Assembly (NCBI RefSeq): GCF_000421545.1
Contig: NZ_ATXF01000008.1
Location: 124,001 to 188,000, forward strand
Length of the DNA stretch: 64,000 nt
Origin: Agromyces italicus DSM 16388
GTDB taxonomy: Bacteria; Actinomycetota; Actinomycetes; Actinomycetales; Microbacteriaceae
Direction: 5' to 3'
Shown here: one piece after another, positions 53,938-62,423 of the stretch
Numbering within the stretch: position 1 is the first letter of the stretch
How the letters are laid out: the number at the start of each line of letters is the position of its first letter
The notes under the pieces: model-generated
Databases searched by the model: none
What the model saw: only the letters and a program-made list of their open reading frames with translations
What the model was told of the DNA's origin: nothing
Translations under genes and position numbers: made by a program

Positions 53938-54204
53938 TCAGAGCCGGCTGCCCAGGTCAAGCAAGAAGTTCACCCACGCGACGCCGACGCCAGCCAACGC
54001 GGCAGCGCCGCACGCGACCCACACTCCGATGCGGGCTTTCGTAGCGATCTGGAAGTGGCCGTTCGCTGAGGCGAGCGCCCAAGTGACTGCGCTGATGAGC
54101 AGCATGAGCACGGCGATAATGAGCACGAAGGTCAGCAGCGCGCCGATGATGCTTCGGAACTCGGGAGCGCCGCCGACGGCGCCGAAGTCGGGGAAGATGT
54201 CCAT
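53938..54204 (-). CDS. DUF6112-like small membrane protein (copy B)
   Basis: An 88-aa protein with two TM helices (FRSIIGALLTFVLIIAVLMLLISAVTWALA and IGVWVACGAAALAGVGVAWVNFLLDLG). It is a paralogue of copy A at 50865. It follows the M23 gene by 1 nt, as part of the transfer operon, and is a candidate pilin-type subunit. The accessory block 51264-53796 lies between the two copies. Confidence 0.75.
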   Translation of the reverse strand: MDIFPDFGAVGGAPEFRSIIGALLTFVLIIAVLMLLISAVTWALASANGHFQIATKARIGVWVACGAAALAGVGVAWVNFLLDLGSRL

Positions 54205-54205
54205 C

Positions 54206-55378
54206 TCATCCTGCCTTCACTGACCTGCAAGTGGCGGCCGCGACCTGGGTGCCGTCGGAGGTCGCCGCGCCGTTCGCGGCGAGCCAGTCGAGTGCGTTGA
54301 CGGCGGGCGCGTCAGCGCCGCCCGGGTGGATCTCGAGGTGCAGGTGCGGGCCGGTCGACTTGCCGGCGGAGCCGATGTCGCCGATCTGCTGACCAGCTGC
54401 AACCGAATCCCCGGCTGCGACGTGGATGCCGTCGTCGTACATGTGCGCGTAGTAGGACGCGACGCGCGCGCCTGCGACGGTGTGCTCGAGAATGATGAGT
54501 CCGCCGTAGGTGCCGCGCGGTCCGGCGAAGGTCACGATGCCGTCGGCGATCGCGAGGATCGGCGTTCCGGCTGGGGTGGCGAGGTCGCTGCCGGCGTGGA
54601 ATCGCTGCTCGCCGGTGTACGGGTCCGTGCGCCATCCGAAGCTGTCGGTGCTCGTGTAGGTGCCGGCAGGCAGAGGGAACATTATGCGCGACGTCTCGGG
54701 CACGGCGACGCCGGCATCGCCAGTTCCCACGGTCGCGGATGCCGCCCGGGTGAGCGCGCCCAGCACCGCTTCGGCGACCGGCTCGTAGTTGCGGTAGCGA
54801 TCAGGGAAGGCGCTGACCTCGACGGCTTGGGCGACGGCGCCAGGATCTAGAATTTGCCACCCGGCGATGTCGAGGAGTCCACGCGGCGACCCGGCGTTCG
54901 GGCCGGCCGGCCCGCCGAAGAACGCGCGGGCTTGGTAGTCGGGGTCCATGAGTTCGGCGACGGTGCCCCAGCCTGCGGCGGGGCGCATCTGGAAGAGTCC
55001 GAGCGAGTCGTGATCGGAGGCGTCCCCGTCGTTGGGGTAGTTCGCTGACTCGGGGTGGGCGCCGGTGTTCGCGAGCATTCGCAGTGTCGATTCGGTGAGT
55101 GCCGCCATCAGGGCGATCGTGACGCCTTCGCGACCGACCCCGGCCGTGCGGGAGCCGACGGCGATGATCGTCGCCGCGTGCGCGAGTTGGTGGCGCCCCA
55201 GGGTGATCGACGTGCCCGAGGCTGTCGTCGCGGTCAATGAATCGGGGATCGCGCCGACGACGAGGGATCCCGCGTTGCACGAATGCGCCGCAGGATTCAT
55301 GAGTGCGGCCACGCTCACGAGCCCGGCGAGTGGGCCGGTGAGGAGGAGCGCCACGAGGAGACCGATGAACAGCTTCAT
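54206..55378 (-). CDS. M23 family peptidase with N-terminal lysozyme-like region (VirB1-like)
   Basis: A 390-aa secreted or membrane-anchored cell-wall enzyme. An N-terminal signal/anchor (LLVALLLTGPLAGLVSVAALM), then a transglycosylase-like part (ALTESTLRMLANTG, DSLGLFQMRPAAGWGTVAELMDP), then an M23 peptidase domain with the zinc motifs HAGSDLA and HLHLEIH. It opens peptidoglycan to let the transfer channel cross. The stop is followed 1 nt later by the DUF6112-like copy B. Confidence 0.9.
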   Translation of the reverse strand: MKLFIGLLVALLLTGPLAGLVSVAALMNPAAHSCNAGSLVVGAIPDSLTATTASGTSITLGRHQLAHAATIIAVGSRTAGVGREGVTIALMAALTESTLRMLANTGAHPESANYPNDGDASDHDSLGLFQMRPAAGWGTVAELMDPDYQARAFFGGPAGPNAGSPRGLLDIAGWQILDPGAVAQAVEVSAFPDRYRNYEPVAEAVLGALTRAASATVGTGDAGVAVPETSRIMFPLPAGTYTSTDSFGWRTDPYTGEQRFHAGSDLATPAGTPILAIADGIVTFAGPRGTYGGLIILEHTVAGARVASYYAHMYDDGIHVAAGDSVAAGQQIGDIGSAGKSTGPHLHLEIHPGGADAPAVNALDWLAANGAATSDGTQVAAATCRSVKAG

Positions 55379-55381
55379 CGC

Positions 55382-56041
55382 CTAGTCCAAGGGGTGATCG
55401 AGCTGCGAGATTCGCAGCAGCATGCATGGCTGTTCGTGTGGGCAGGTGACGAAGACGGTGAACGCGATCGGGCGATCAGTGCGCACAGTTTCCGAGTTCC
55501 AAGTTCCTTCCCGATGCCGGATTCCGGAGATCGTGAAGGCGGCGGCATCCGGTGGGATCTGTCCTTGCGCGGCCTGCGCGACTGCCGTCGACCAACTCGA
55601 CGGCACAGTCACTGCATCGAACTCGAGCCATTGCCGCGTGCCGTAGTCGCCGAGCTGGCGCCAGAGCTCCTCGGCTGGCAGGGCGCTTCGAACATCGGTT
55701 GCGACCGCTGCGCCCTGATCAGGATCGGCGACGTCGACGATGACTTGAGCCCATTCGGATGTGCCGGAGGCGCCGCGCGTGTCCCACCCGATCACGGCAC
55801 GGGCGACGGCTCGAGCAAACAACTCAGGCTCGGAGGTTTCAGCGATTGCTTGTGGTCGCCCGACGGGGGCCGATTCGTTCGGCGTCAAAGGAGAAGCCGA
55901 TGCGGTCCCTCCCTGCGCCGACCGGCTTGCAGGGGCCGGCCCGACCAGCAGCCCGTAGACGCCGAATCCAGCGAGTACAAGCAATGCGAGCGTGACGACG
56001 AGTACGGCGATGACGAGTCGACGTCGAGGGGCGAAATGCAT
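55382..56041 (-). CDS. TcpC/VirB8-like conjugation membrane protein
   Basis: A 219-aa bitopic protein: one N-terminal TM helix (RLVIAVLVVTLALLVLAGFGVYGLLV), a Ser/Pro-rich linker, then a soluble NTF2-like-sized domain (residues 70-210). Position between ParB-like and M23 genes suggests a VirB8-type scaffold, but no signature residue proves it. Confidence 0.6.
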   Translation of the reverse strand: MHFAPRRRLVIAVLVVTLALLVLAGFGVYGLLVGPAPASRSAQGGTASASPLTPNESAPVGRPQAIAETSEPELFARAVARAVIGWDTRGASGTSEWAQVIVDVADPDQGAAVATDVRSALPAEELWRQLGDYGTRQWLEFDAVTVPSSWSTAVAQAAQGQIPPDAAAFTISGIRHREGTWNSETVRTDRPIAFTVFVTCPHEQPCMLLRISQLDHPLD

Positions 56042-56095
56042 GCCAACAAGGTGCGCAGAGCCCGACCCGAGAAGCGCGGCGGCGCGGGCACAGCG

Positions 56096-57175
56096 TCAGG
56101 ACGCGCTCCTGAGCGCCGAGCGCCCGCTGCGCAGCGCGCGGACTCGCGAAGCGAGCTCGATCGTGCCCGCCAATGTCGTCTCGAACTGCTCCCATTGCTC
56201 GTCGGTAAGAGCGGCAGCAAGCTCGGCGTCGTCGTAGTGAAGCCACCACCCCTTAAGATCGCTCCACAGGTAGACGAACCCGCGCGCGGGGAACTTCGCC
56301 GGCGACGCATCGGCGTGCTGGCGGTCGACTGGGTGGTGCCGCTTCGACTTCGATGCGGCTTTCACTCTGGCGAGTGCGTCTCGCGCCAGCTCCTCGAGCT
56401 CAGCCGTGTGCACAGCCTGCGCGGCCGTGCGCAGCTCCGCCGCCCACTTCAACGCAGCGCTCTTCACCTCGGACTCCTGTGATGCATCTGCCGCGACCTT
56501 TTCGAGTTCCGCGAGGCTGAGGTACGCGTTCAGCCGCTGGAACTCGGGCTTGACGTCGGCGCCCTGATCGATGGCGCTGAGCGCTGCGATCGCCTGGGCG
56601 CGAACAGCCTCATCCTGATCCTCATCGGCGGCGATGCCTTGCAGATGTCCGATGCGTTCGAGGGTGTTGTACGTGCTGCGTCCGGTCACGAGTTGTGCCG
56701 CTTGGCGACGAGTATCGCCGAGGCCGCGGTGCGGTGCCGCACCGGGTGCGGCACCGTCTGATCTGGGGTTTTCTCCGTCGGTCCGGAATCGGGAGGCTTC
56801 CTGGCGTCGCTGTGCATCCTCCGCGAGAAGCGCTTTAACCTCGCGGTAGAGGGCCGCTGATTCCACCGGGCTGAGTGGCTTGTGCAGGCTGTTGTCGTCC
56901 TGCTCGGCGAGCAGCCGCGTGAGCTGGTCGGAGATTCCCGAACGTACCCATACGTTGACTTTCCGAACGCCGAGCTGCCGCAGCGCGGCGAGCCGTCGCG
57001 CACCGCAAACGAGCACGCCGTCAGGGGTGACTGTGATCGGCTGCAGCAATCCTCGCCGTTCGATCGAGGCGGCGAGCGCGTCGATGTCGCCGAGGTCGGT
57101 GCGGTGGCGCGTGCCCATCCGGATGGAGTCGATCGCCCGTTCCAACTCGATGTGTCCGGGCGTCGCGGCAGTCAT
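56096..57175 (-). CDS. ParB-like nuclease/partition protein
   Basis: A 359-aa protein. The ParB N-terminal part is clear: GTRHRTDLGDIDALAASIERRGLLQPITVTPDGVLVCGARRLAALRQLG (a GxRR motif). A central helical region and a coil-rich C-terminal half follow. It may act in segregation or replication control of the excised element. The ATG overlaps the upstream stop (ATGA). An open frame reaches 57484 but shadows the next gene. Confidence 0.82.
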   Translation of the reverse strand: MTAATPGHIELERAIDSIRMGTRHRTDLGDIDALAASIERRGLLQPITVTPDGVLVCGARRLAALRQLGVRKVNVWVRSGISDQLTRLLAEQDDNSLHKPLSPVESAALYREVKALLAEDAQRRQEASRFRTDGENPRSDGAAPGAAPHRGLGDTRRQAAQLVTGRSTYNTLERIGHLQGIAADEDQDEAVRAQAIAALSAIDQGADVKPEFQRLNAYLSLAELEKVAADASQESEVKSAALKWAAELRTAAQAVHTAELEELARDALARVKAASKSKRHHPVDRQHADASPAKFPARGFVYLWSDLKGWWLHYDDAELAAALTDEQWEQFETTLAGTIELASRVRALRSGRSALRSAS

Positions 57176-58035
57176 GGTCGCGCCCTCGGAACGTTCACGA
57201 CGACGTCCTCGACGAGGTCGTCGTCGTAGAGCAGCGCTTGCAGGTTCTCGCCGACGAGGAGTCGGAACAGGATGCCGCGACCGGCCGGGGTCTGCTCTTG
57301 CAGCTGGTCGCAGCATCCGAGCAGTGCGCGAAGCATGGAAGTCCATGCCCGCTGAGGCAAGTCGAGCAACGCGCGGGCCGCATAGTCGCGCCTGAGTGAC
57401 TCGAACGCTGACGGTCGCGACGGCGCGTCGGCGAGCCGCGCACAAACGTATTCGACCCCCTCGCGTGCACTGTCGCGCGGCCACCCGAGCAGCGCGAAGA
57501 ACGAGATCGCATCCTTGACGGCGGCAGCCACTTCGGCAGGCCGATCGACGTCGGGTCCATCGAAGTCGTCGGAGGCATCCAGGTCATCGAGCTCATCCGC
57601 CGGCGGCGATCTGAACGCCGGATGATACTCGGGCAGTTCGTGCTCGCGGTCGCTGAACCGCTCGGCATCGTGATGCGCGGACACTTCGGCACGGCGAGCT
57701 TGATGCACGGCGCACAGCAGCCCTTGAGCTCGCTCCTCGGCGATGCACGTCACCCTGACCGCCTGCGTGACGACCGCCCACGGGTCGTCCGCGCGCAGCG
57801 TCGCCGAGGCACGCATCGCGTCGAACGCTGCGGCGGCCGCCTCCCATGGGTCGAGGCCGTGCTTTCTGGCGAGGGCTCCGTACCGATCGGCGGTGAAGCG
57901 CATGAGTTCGGATGCCTCGGGGTCGTTGCGCCACCCGGTGCCGCCGTTCGACTGCAGTCGGCAGAGCAGGTTCCTCAGTCCCTCCGAGCTCCGAAACGTC
58001 TGCGACGAGGCATCCTGACCTTCGTTCCTGTCCAT
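57172..58035 (-). CDS. hypothetical protein of the element
   Basis: A 287-aa protein without a recognisable family. Residues 45-130 (ELMRFTADRYGALARKHGLDPWEAAAAAFDAMRAS ... WAVVTQAVRVTCIAEERAQGLL) are helical; an acidic linker (ELDDLDASDDFDGPDVD) separates it from a second helical part. The ATG at 58035 follows GGAGGTG by 7 nt, a better start than 58089. It overlaps parB-like by 4 nt. I looked for relaxase HUH or Tyr motifs and saw none. Confidence 0.6.
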   Translation of the reverse strand: MDRNEGQDASSQTFRSSEGLRNLLCRLQSNGGTGWRNDPEASELMRFTADRYGALARKHGLDPWEAAAAAFDAMRASATLRADDPWAVVTQAVRVTCIAEERAQGLLCAVHQARRAEVSAHHDAERFSDREHELPEYHPAFRSPPADELDDLDASDDFDGPDVDRPAEVAAAVKDAISFFALLGWPRDSAREGVEYVCARLADAPSRPSAFESLRRDYAARALLDLPQRAWTSMLRALLGCCDQLQEQTPAGRGILFRLLVGENLQALLYDDDLVEDVVVNVPRARP

Positions 58036-58091
58036 CGCGGCACCTCCGATTGCTCTGGTGCGTGTGTCCGCGCTTTGCAGGATGCTCATGA

Positions 58092-58460
58092 TCAGCTCCG
58101 TCCGAGGCCATCGCGATCGAAACTGCGGTCGGTCGATGAGGTGCCGAACGCTGAGAGTGGAGAGAGTCGGTGCGCTCGTCGCTGCACCGCGCGACGGGAG
58201 GTCCCCGGGATTCGGTAGAGCCGTCGCACGAGCTCAGAGTCGACGTCCATGCCGAGCCCCGCGACCCGGCCTGCACCGTTGCTGAGCAGGTCCGACGCGC
58301 GAACCCAGACGATCCCGTTTCGGGAGCGTCGTGCGCCCTGGCCCTGTGGGAGCGCAAAGCGCCCCGACCGCTCGCTTGGATCGCGGAGAGGCCGATCCGC
58401 CTTGACCGCTTCGGCGATACGTTCGGCGCGTTGTTTCTTCTCGAACGTGTCCTCATCCAT
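58092..58460 (-). CDS. small basic hypothetical protein of the element
   Basis: A 122-aa, Arg-rich protein with an N-terminal helix (MDEDTFEKKQRAERIAEAVKA) and a C-terminal basic half. Size and charge would suit a DNA-binding accessory factor, but I recognise no fold. The ATG follows GGAGCGAGCG by a few nt and overlaps the DUF2637 gene by 8 nt, showing translational coupling. Confidence 0.5.
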   Translation of the reverse strand: MDEDTFEKKQRAERIAEAVKADRPLRDPSERSGRFALPQGQGARRSRNGIVWVRASDLLSNGAGRVAGLGMDVDSELVRRLYRIPGTSRRAVQRRAHRLSPLSAFGTSSTDRSFDRDGLGRS

Positions 58461-59139
58461 CGCTCGCTCCGTTCTCGAGGGCTGCACTGTGCAGCGCGCT
58501 GGCTTGAACTGCAGGTGTGACGACCTGCTCCCTGAGCCAGCGCCCGACGGTGGACGGGTGCACGCCGAGATCCTTCGCGATCGCCGAGTTCGACCAGCCG
58601 AGCTCCCTGAGCGATGACGCCTTCTCCTGTCCGGTGCCACGCACGGCGGCACGCTGATGCAACTGCATAACTTGAGGGGTTCCGGATGTCTCCCGCTGCG
58701 CGGGTAACGTCTCTCGAATGGATGGGTGCCGCATGAGTACCGACGTGAGATGCGTGATGGAGAGGAGCACCAGCGGCGGCACAGAGGCGACCGCCGCAGC
58801 CAGCACGAGCGGAACGTCGGTCGACTCGGCGACAACGGCATGGATGGCGTTCGCGGCGACGGAGATGGCTGCGCCGGCGAACAGCAGCACCCACGGATAC
58901 CAGGCCACTGTAGACCGCGCGAGACCCACCGCAGAGACGGTCGCGACCACGATGATGCCGTCGACGATGAGCGGCCACACCCACGCTTGAGCGGGATCGA
59001 TGCCGGAGCGGCGAGCGAGATCGCTCAGCGACGTGAACGAGAGCCAGAACGCGCCAGCCGCGATGAAGACGGTACCGATGATCGCCGTCATCGTCGCCAA
59101 GCGGATGCCGTCGCCGCGTAGCAGCGTCAGGGCAGGCAT
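58453..59139 (-). CDS. DUF2637 (SpdB-like) membrane protein with C-terminal HTH
   Basis: A 228-aa protein. Four TM helices with the DUF2637 pattern: FIAAGAFWLSFTSLSDLARRSGI, WPLIVDGIIVVATVSAV, VLLFAGAAISVAANAIHAVV, PPLVLLSITHLTSVLMRH. The C-terminus adds a helix-turn-helix: ASSLRELGWSNSAIAKDLGVHPSTVGRWLRE. In Streptomyces elements such proteins aid intramycelial plasmid spread. It overlaps the Prim-Pol gene by 13 nt. Confidence 0.85.
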   Translation of the reverse strand: MPALTLLRGDGIRLATMTAIIGTVFIAAGAFWLSFTSLSDLARRSGIDPAQAWVWPLIVDGIIVVATVSAVGLARSTVAWYPWVLLFAGAAISVAANAIHAVVAESTDVPLVLAAAVASVPPLVLLSITHLTSVLMRHPSIRETLPAQRETSGTPQVMQLHQRAAVRGTGQEKASSLRELGWSNSAIAKDLGVHPSTVGRWLREQVVTPAVQASALHSAALENGASDG

Positions 59140-60026
59140 GGCGTGCCACCTTCACGGCAAGGCCGAGCTTGGTCGTCGTGCCACTGCGCGGCCGGCAACT
59201 CGTGGACTGTACTGGGCTGACGTGCGGCCGACCTGATCGTCCGGATTGCTTCGCGTTCAGAGAGTCCGGCATGCTGAGCGGCCCGCGCCAGCGCATCCGT
59301 CGCCGATGCAACGTCGAAGCCGGCCTCGACGAGGCGACAGGCGGCCCAATAGAGCCCGCGGTTGCGCTCGCCTTCCTGGAGTCGGCTCACCCAGTTGGCG
59401 AGATGACGGGTATCCGTCGTCGCGGGCGTCGAACTGCCTCGTTCAGGGTGGGCTGCCCGCGGATCGAGGTAATCGCGAAGGCGCGTGGCGTCGACGGGCT
59501 TCGAGGCTCGCGTGGAGAGCGACGACACCCGATACGACCGTCGCCTGCCATCAACCGCCAAAGCCGACGGCGGCACGATGACGTAGCCGCCGTCGCCGCG
59601 GAAGTCGATGTGCGCGGTTGCCGACTGCCAGCACCGCTGAGGTTCGGCGAACATGGGTGCAGGGAAGTAGACGTGCATTCCGCCCGATGGAGTGCGAACG
59701 CGAGCGAGTTCGCCATCGACCAAACCGACTTCCCGTGCGCGCTCGAACGCAACGAAGCCCGAGCCGGCTGCCTTGATGTCGACATCGACGACGTTGACGC
59801 CTGATGCATGCCCGGTGGGGAGACCGATGTTCGCGTCGGGATGCTGCCCCCACCAAGCATCGACCGTCTCGAGGTCGCAGCTTGCATCGTGAAAGCCGGC
59901 TGCGGACATCGGTTGCTTCCCGTTCGGGACGCACGGGAAGATCGGGATGCCGGTGCGGGCGAACGCGTGCGCGGCCCTGCGCGGCGGCATCGTCGTCACC
60001 GTCAGAAGCAACTGTGAGATCTCCAT
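59127..60026 (-). CDS. bifunctional DNA primase/polymerase (Prim-Pol)
   Basis: A 299-aa archaeo-eukaryotic-type primase. GIPIFPCVPNGKQPM and WWGQHPDANIGLPTGHASGVNVVDVDIKAAG carry the acidic pair (DVD), and RTPSGGMHVYFPAP the conserved His. A helical PriCT-like tail ends the protein. Prim-Pol enzymes prime or replicate excised AICEs. It starts 3 nt after the ArdC-like stop. Confidence 0.88.
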   Translation of the reverse strand: MEISQLLLTVTTMPPRRAAHAFARTGIPIFPCVPNGKQPMSAAGFHDASCDLETVDAWWGQHPDANIGLPTGHASGVNVVDVDIKAAGSGFVAFERAREVGLVDGELARVRTPSGGMHVYFPAPMFAEPQRCWQSATAHIDFRGDGGYVIVPPSALAVDGRRRSYRVSSLSTRASKPVDATRLRDYLDPRAAHPERGSSTPATTDTRHLANWVSRLQEGERNRGLYWAACRLVEAGFDVASATDALARAAQHAGLSEREAIRTIRSAARQPSTVHELPAAQWHDDQARPCREGGTPCLP

Positions 60027-60028
60027 CC

Positions 60029-61090
60029 TCAGAGCCCCTGCGATCCCACTCGTTGCGCGGGTCGATTCGGCGGTCTGGTCGTGCCGGCACTCCCAACAGA
60101 CCGCTGACTCGCCTGCGCCTGCTCAAGCCCTGGGGGATCACCCGCGCCAAGCTGCTCAGTCATCAACTGATCGAGGATCGAGACCGAAGTTCGGCGGACT
60201 CGCTCGCCAGAGGCTTGAACGACTTCAGCCGGGGTCTTGCTGGCTACCGAGGTCGCCCAGCCTGCGACGTACGGGATCGTGTAGTCGCTCGTGTCCATCC
60301 CATGCGCCGCGCCGATCATCAGCGCGACTGACTCCGCCTCGACCTCGCCGATGCCTCGATGGGTCACTGCAACCTCCGGATCGTGCATGAGGATATGCGC
60401 GAGTTCATGGGCCAGCGTCTTCACCCGCGCAGCGGGATCCATGTCGGAACGGATCGACACCCGCTGGTCGGTGAAGTCGGTGCGACCGTTCGCCCCTCCA
60501 ATCGCCGCTGCCGAGAAGACGGTCCACACGCTGTAGCGCTCGCGGCGGACGAGGTCGGCGAGCCCATCCCAGAGGCCGGCAGGTGCAGCTCCGCTCAGCA
60601 GTTTCGGTGCTGGGGGATCAAGGAGTGGCGGGCCATCTGTCTGTGAGACGTCCCACACGTAGGCCGGCCGAACACCGATCATGCGTGATTGCACGACTTC
60701 ACCCGCACGGGGGCGCTCGGCCCGGCCGAGCCGTCGCCACGCGCTCGGATCCGCCAATTGCGCCGTGGCGAAGCGCGCCGTCAGCGGCGCGAGAATCGCA
60801 TAGCCCCGCTGACCTGCCAGCACTCGATGGCCGAGCAACTGCCACTGTTTGAAGCCCGCGACGTAGGTCGGCGTCGGCGCGCTGACGGTTCCCCGCTCGA
60901 ACGCAGCGGCGTGCTGTACCCAGATCAGGAGCGTGTTGTTGAACGACCGAGCACGGAACCGTGCCGCGAACTCGAGCGCTCGCTTCCACTCGTCGCCGGA
61001 GACGAGGGCGTCGACGGATGCGACAAGCTGCTCGTGCAACTCGGCGACCTTCGCCTCGCGTTCGGCCTGTGATTGCGGCTTCGATGGCAC
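60029..61090 (-). CDS. ArdC-like antirestriction/ssDNA-binding protein with zinc peptidase
   Basis: A 353-aa protein. The N-terminal ArdC-type domain (residues 10-110: FRARSFNNTLLIWVQHAAAFERGTVSAP ... VAGFKQWQLLGHRVLAGQRGYAIL) precedes an M78-like peptidase with HELAHILMHD (HExxH near 227). Such fusions protect incoming ssDNA from restriction. The GTG at 61090 follows GAGGAAGG by 8 nt. It is the head of the leftward operon and diverges from the HTH gene at 61473. Confidence 0.85.
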   Translation of the reverse strand: MPSKPQSQAEREAKVAELHEQLVASVDALVSGDEWKRALEFAARFRARSFNNTLLIWVQHAAAFERGTVSAPTPTYVAGFKQWQLLGHRVLAGQRGYAILAPLTARFATAQLADPSAWRRLGRAERPRAGEVVQSRMIGVRPAYVWDVSQTDGPPLLDPPAPKLLSGAAPAGLWDGLADLVRRERYSVWTVFSAAAIGGANGRTDFTDQRVSIRSDMDPAARVKTLAHELAHILMHDPEVAVTHRGIGEVEAESVALMIGAAHGMDTSDYTIPYVAGWATSVASKTPAEVVQASGERVRRTSVSILDQLMTEQLGAGDPPGLEQAQASQRSVGSAGTTRPPNRPAQRVGSQGL

Positions 61091-61299
61091 GTGGATCACC
61101 TTCCTCGAGCGTTCACCGCGCGGCGGCGCGGCTGACACAGAGGTGCGCCCGGCGACGCCCCGTTGCCGGCCGACGCGATGGCGCATCGGGCGCGGGCTTC
61201 ATGCAGCCCGATGGGCACCCGCGTCGGGCGAATGAACGCGCCCCAGCGACTGCGTCGGGCGTGCTCAATTCCGTTCCTAAGACTGGTCTAGCACTCGAT

Positions 61300-61407
61300 T
61301 TGAGCATGCGCAATGGTTGCGTTGAGCATGACCAACACGCACGTTGGGCATGCGCAATGGTTGTGTCTTGTGTGGCCTCCGAGTAGATTGAGCATGCCTA
61401 ATGCATC
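61300..61407 (+). promoter_or_regulatory. array of palindromic operator-like repeats
   Basis: Copies begin at 61300, 61322, 61344 and 61388: TTGAGCATGCGCAA, TTGAGCATGACCAA, TTGGGCATGCGCAA, TTGAGCATGCCTAA. All starts are multiples of 22 bp apart; the slot at 61366 holds no clear copy. The first and third are near-perfect palindromes (TTG-N-GCATGC-N-CAA). They lie in the 382-bp gap between divergent ArdC-like and XRE-like genes. Likely binding sites for the XRE-like product; a replication iteron function is the alternative. Confidence 0.75.
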
Positions 61408-61472
61408 GGGTGCCGAACCGACGCGAATCATCGAGACCAGACCTATCCCGAGGGTGATGGTGGATGCGAGAC

Positions 61473-61895
61473 ATGAACGAAGTCGAGAGCAAAGCAGCTG
61501 CAGAGGATCTTGCGAAGCGCCTCAGGCTCCTCCTCGATGTCGCTATTGCTGAATCGGGGTCGGAGCCCACGTATTCGCAGATCGCCGCATATCTCGAAAA
61601 GCGTGGGACGAACCTGTCGCGCTCCCGCTGGACCTACATGGTGAACGGTCACCGGTACGTGCAGGATCGCGCGCTGTTCGAAGGGCTCGCCGCGTTCTTC
61701 GACGTTGACACTGAATTCCTTCTGGGCGTTGACGGTGCGCGTGCTCCGGAGCGGGTGAGCGCACAGCTCGATCTCGTTCGCTCGATGCGCGCCGCTCGCG
61801 TGAAGTCGTACGCAGCCCGCACACTCGGCGACATCTCGCCGAACGCGCTCGAGGCGATCAGCAAGTTCCTCGATGAGGAGATCATCAGAACGTAA
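61473..61895 (+). CDS. XRE/EspR-like transcriptional regulator
   Basis: A 140-aa regulator: helices in residues 5-30 precede a helix-turn-helix with PTYSQIAAYLEKRGTNLSRSRWTYMVNGHRYVQDRALFEGLAAFFDVDTEFLLG, similar to actinobacterial EspR-type proteins. A C-terminal helical tail (SMRAARVKSYAARTLGDISPNALEAISKFLDE) would dimerise. I prefer the ATG at 61473, 9 nt after GGTGG, over ATG 61464. It is the first gene of a rightward block with an IrrE-like peptidase. Confidence 0.8.
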   Translation: MNEVESKAAAEDLAKRLRLLLDVAIAESGSEPTYSQIAAYLEKRGTNLSRSRWTYMVNGHRYVQDRALFEGLAAFFDVDTEFLLGVDGARAPERVSAQLDLVRSMRAARVKSYAARTLGDISPNALEAISKFLDEEIIRT

Positions 61896-61958
61896 CCGCT
61901 GGCGCGACTGCTCCGATGGCGCCGGAATCCCTACAAGTCTCGACGGAGGTGACGACCC

Positions 61959-62423
61959 GTGAACAGCGAGGCCGCCCTGTCAGCGGCCTTCAGTGGACTC
62001 GCCCTGGGGAACGCGTTCACGTTCGACGCGCTGGTCGGCGCGGTACAGACCCGGCGCGGTCGACGCTTGCGCATCGTCGAACTCTCCGAACTCGGTGACC
62101 ACGACGGGCTCTGTGCGATCTGGCTCAAGACCGATACCGAGGACCTGGTCCTCCACGCACACAGCGAGTCAGTGCTGCATCGACAGCAATTCGTGCTGCA
62201 CGAGCTCGCGCACATGATCTTCGATCACGGCGAGGACGACGATCCCGCAGAGCCCGACTTCCTCCTCCCGGACATCCCGCTCGAGACACGCAGGCGCCTG
62301 CTCCGGCGACAGAACCTGGACACCGCCGACGAGATACTGGCGGAGTCATTGGCGGACCAGTTGGCGGCCGCGATTCGCGGATCAGCGATGCACGAATCGC
62401 GGTTCTTGGAGATCTTCGGGTGA
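61959..62423 (+). CDS. IrrE/ImmA-like zinc peptidase
   Basis: A 154-aa protein with HELAHMIFDH (HExxH at 81-85) and a following acidic EILAESLADQLAA, as in IrrE N-terminal-like proteins. The preceding part (RRGRRLRIVELSELGDHDGLCAIWLKTDTEDLVLHAH) is the typical beta-sheet. It may cleave the XRE-like repressor encoded upstream. The GTG start follows GGAGGTGACG. It overlaps the next gene by 4 nt. Confidence 0.85.
   Translation: MNSEAALSAAFSGLALGNAFTFDALVGAVQTRRGRRLRIVELSELGDHDGLCAIWLKTDTEDLVLHAHSESVLHRQQFVLHELAHMIFDHGEDDDPAEPDFLLPDIPLETRRRLLRRQNLDTADEILAESLADQLAAAIRGSAMHESRFLEIFG

Noticed and set aside
57172-58035. Relaxase candidate
   Set aside because: No HUH triad or catalytic Tyr motif is visible; an isolated His-His-Asp is not enough.
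61300-61407. Possible CRISPR array
   Set aside because: The 22-bp period leaves only about 8 nt between palindromes, copies vary, there are no unique spacers and no cas genes nearby.
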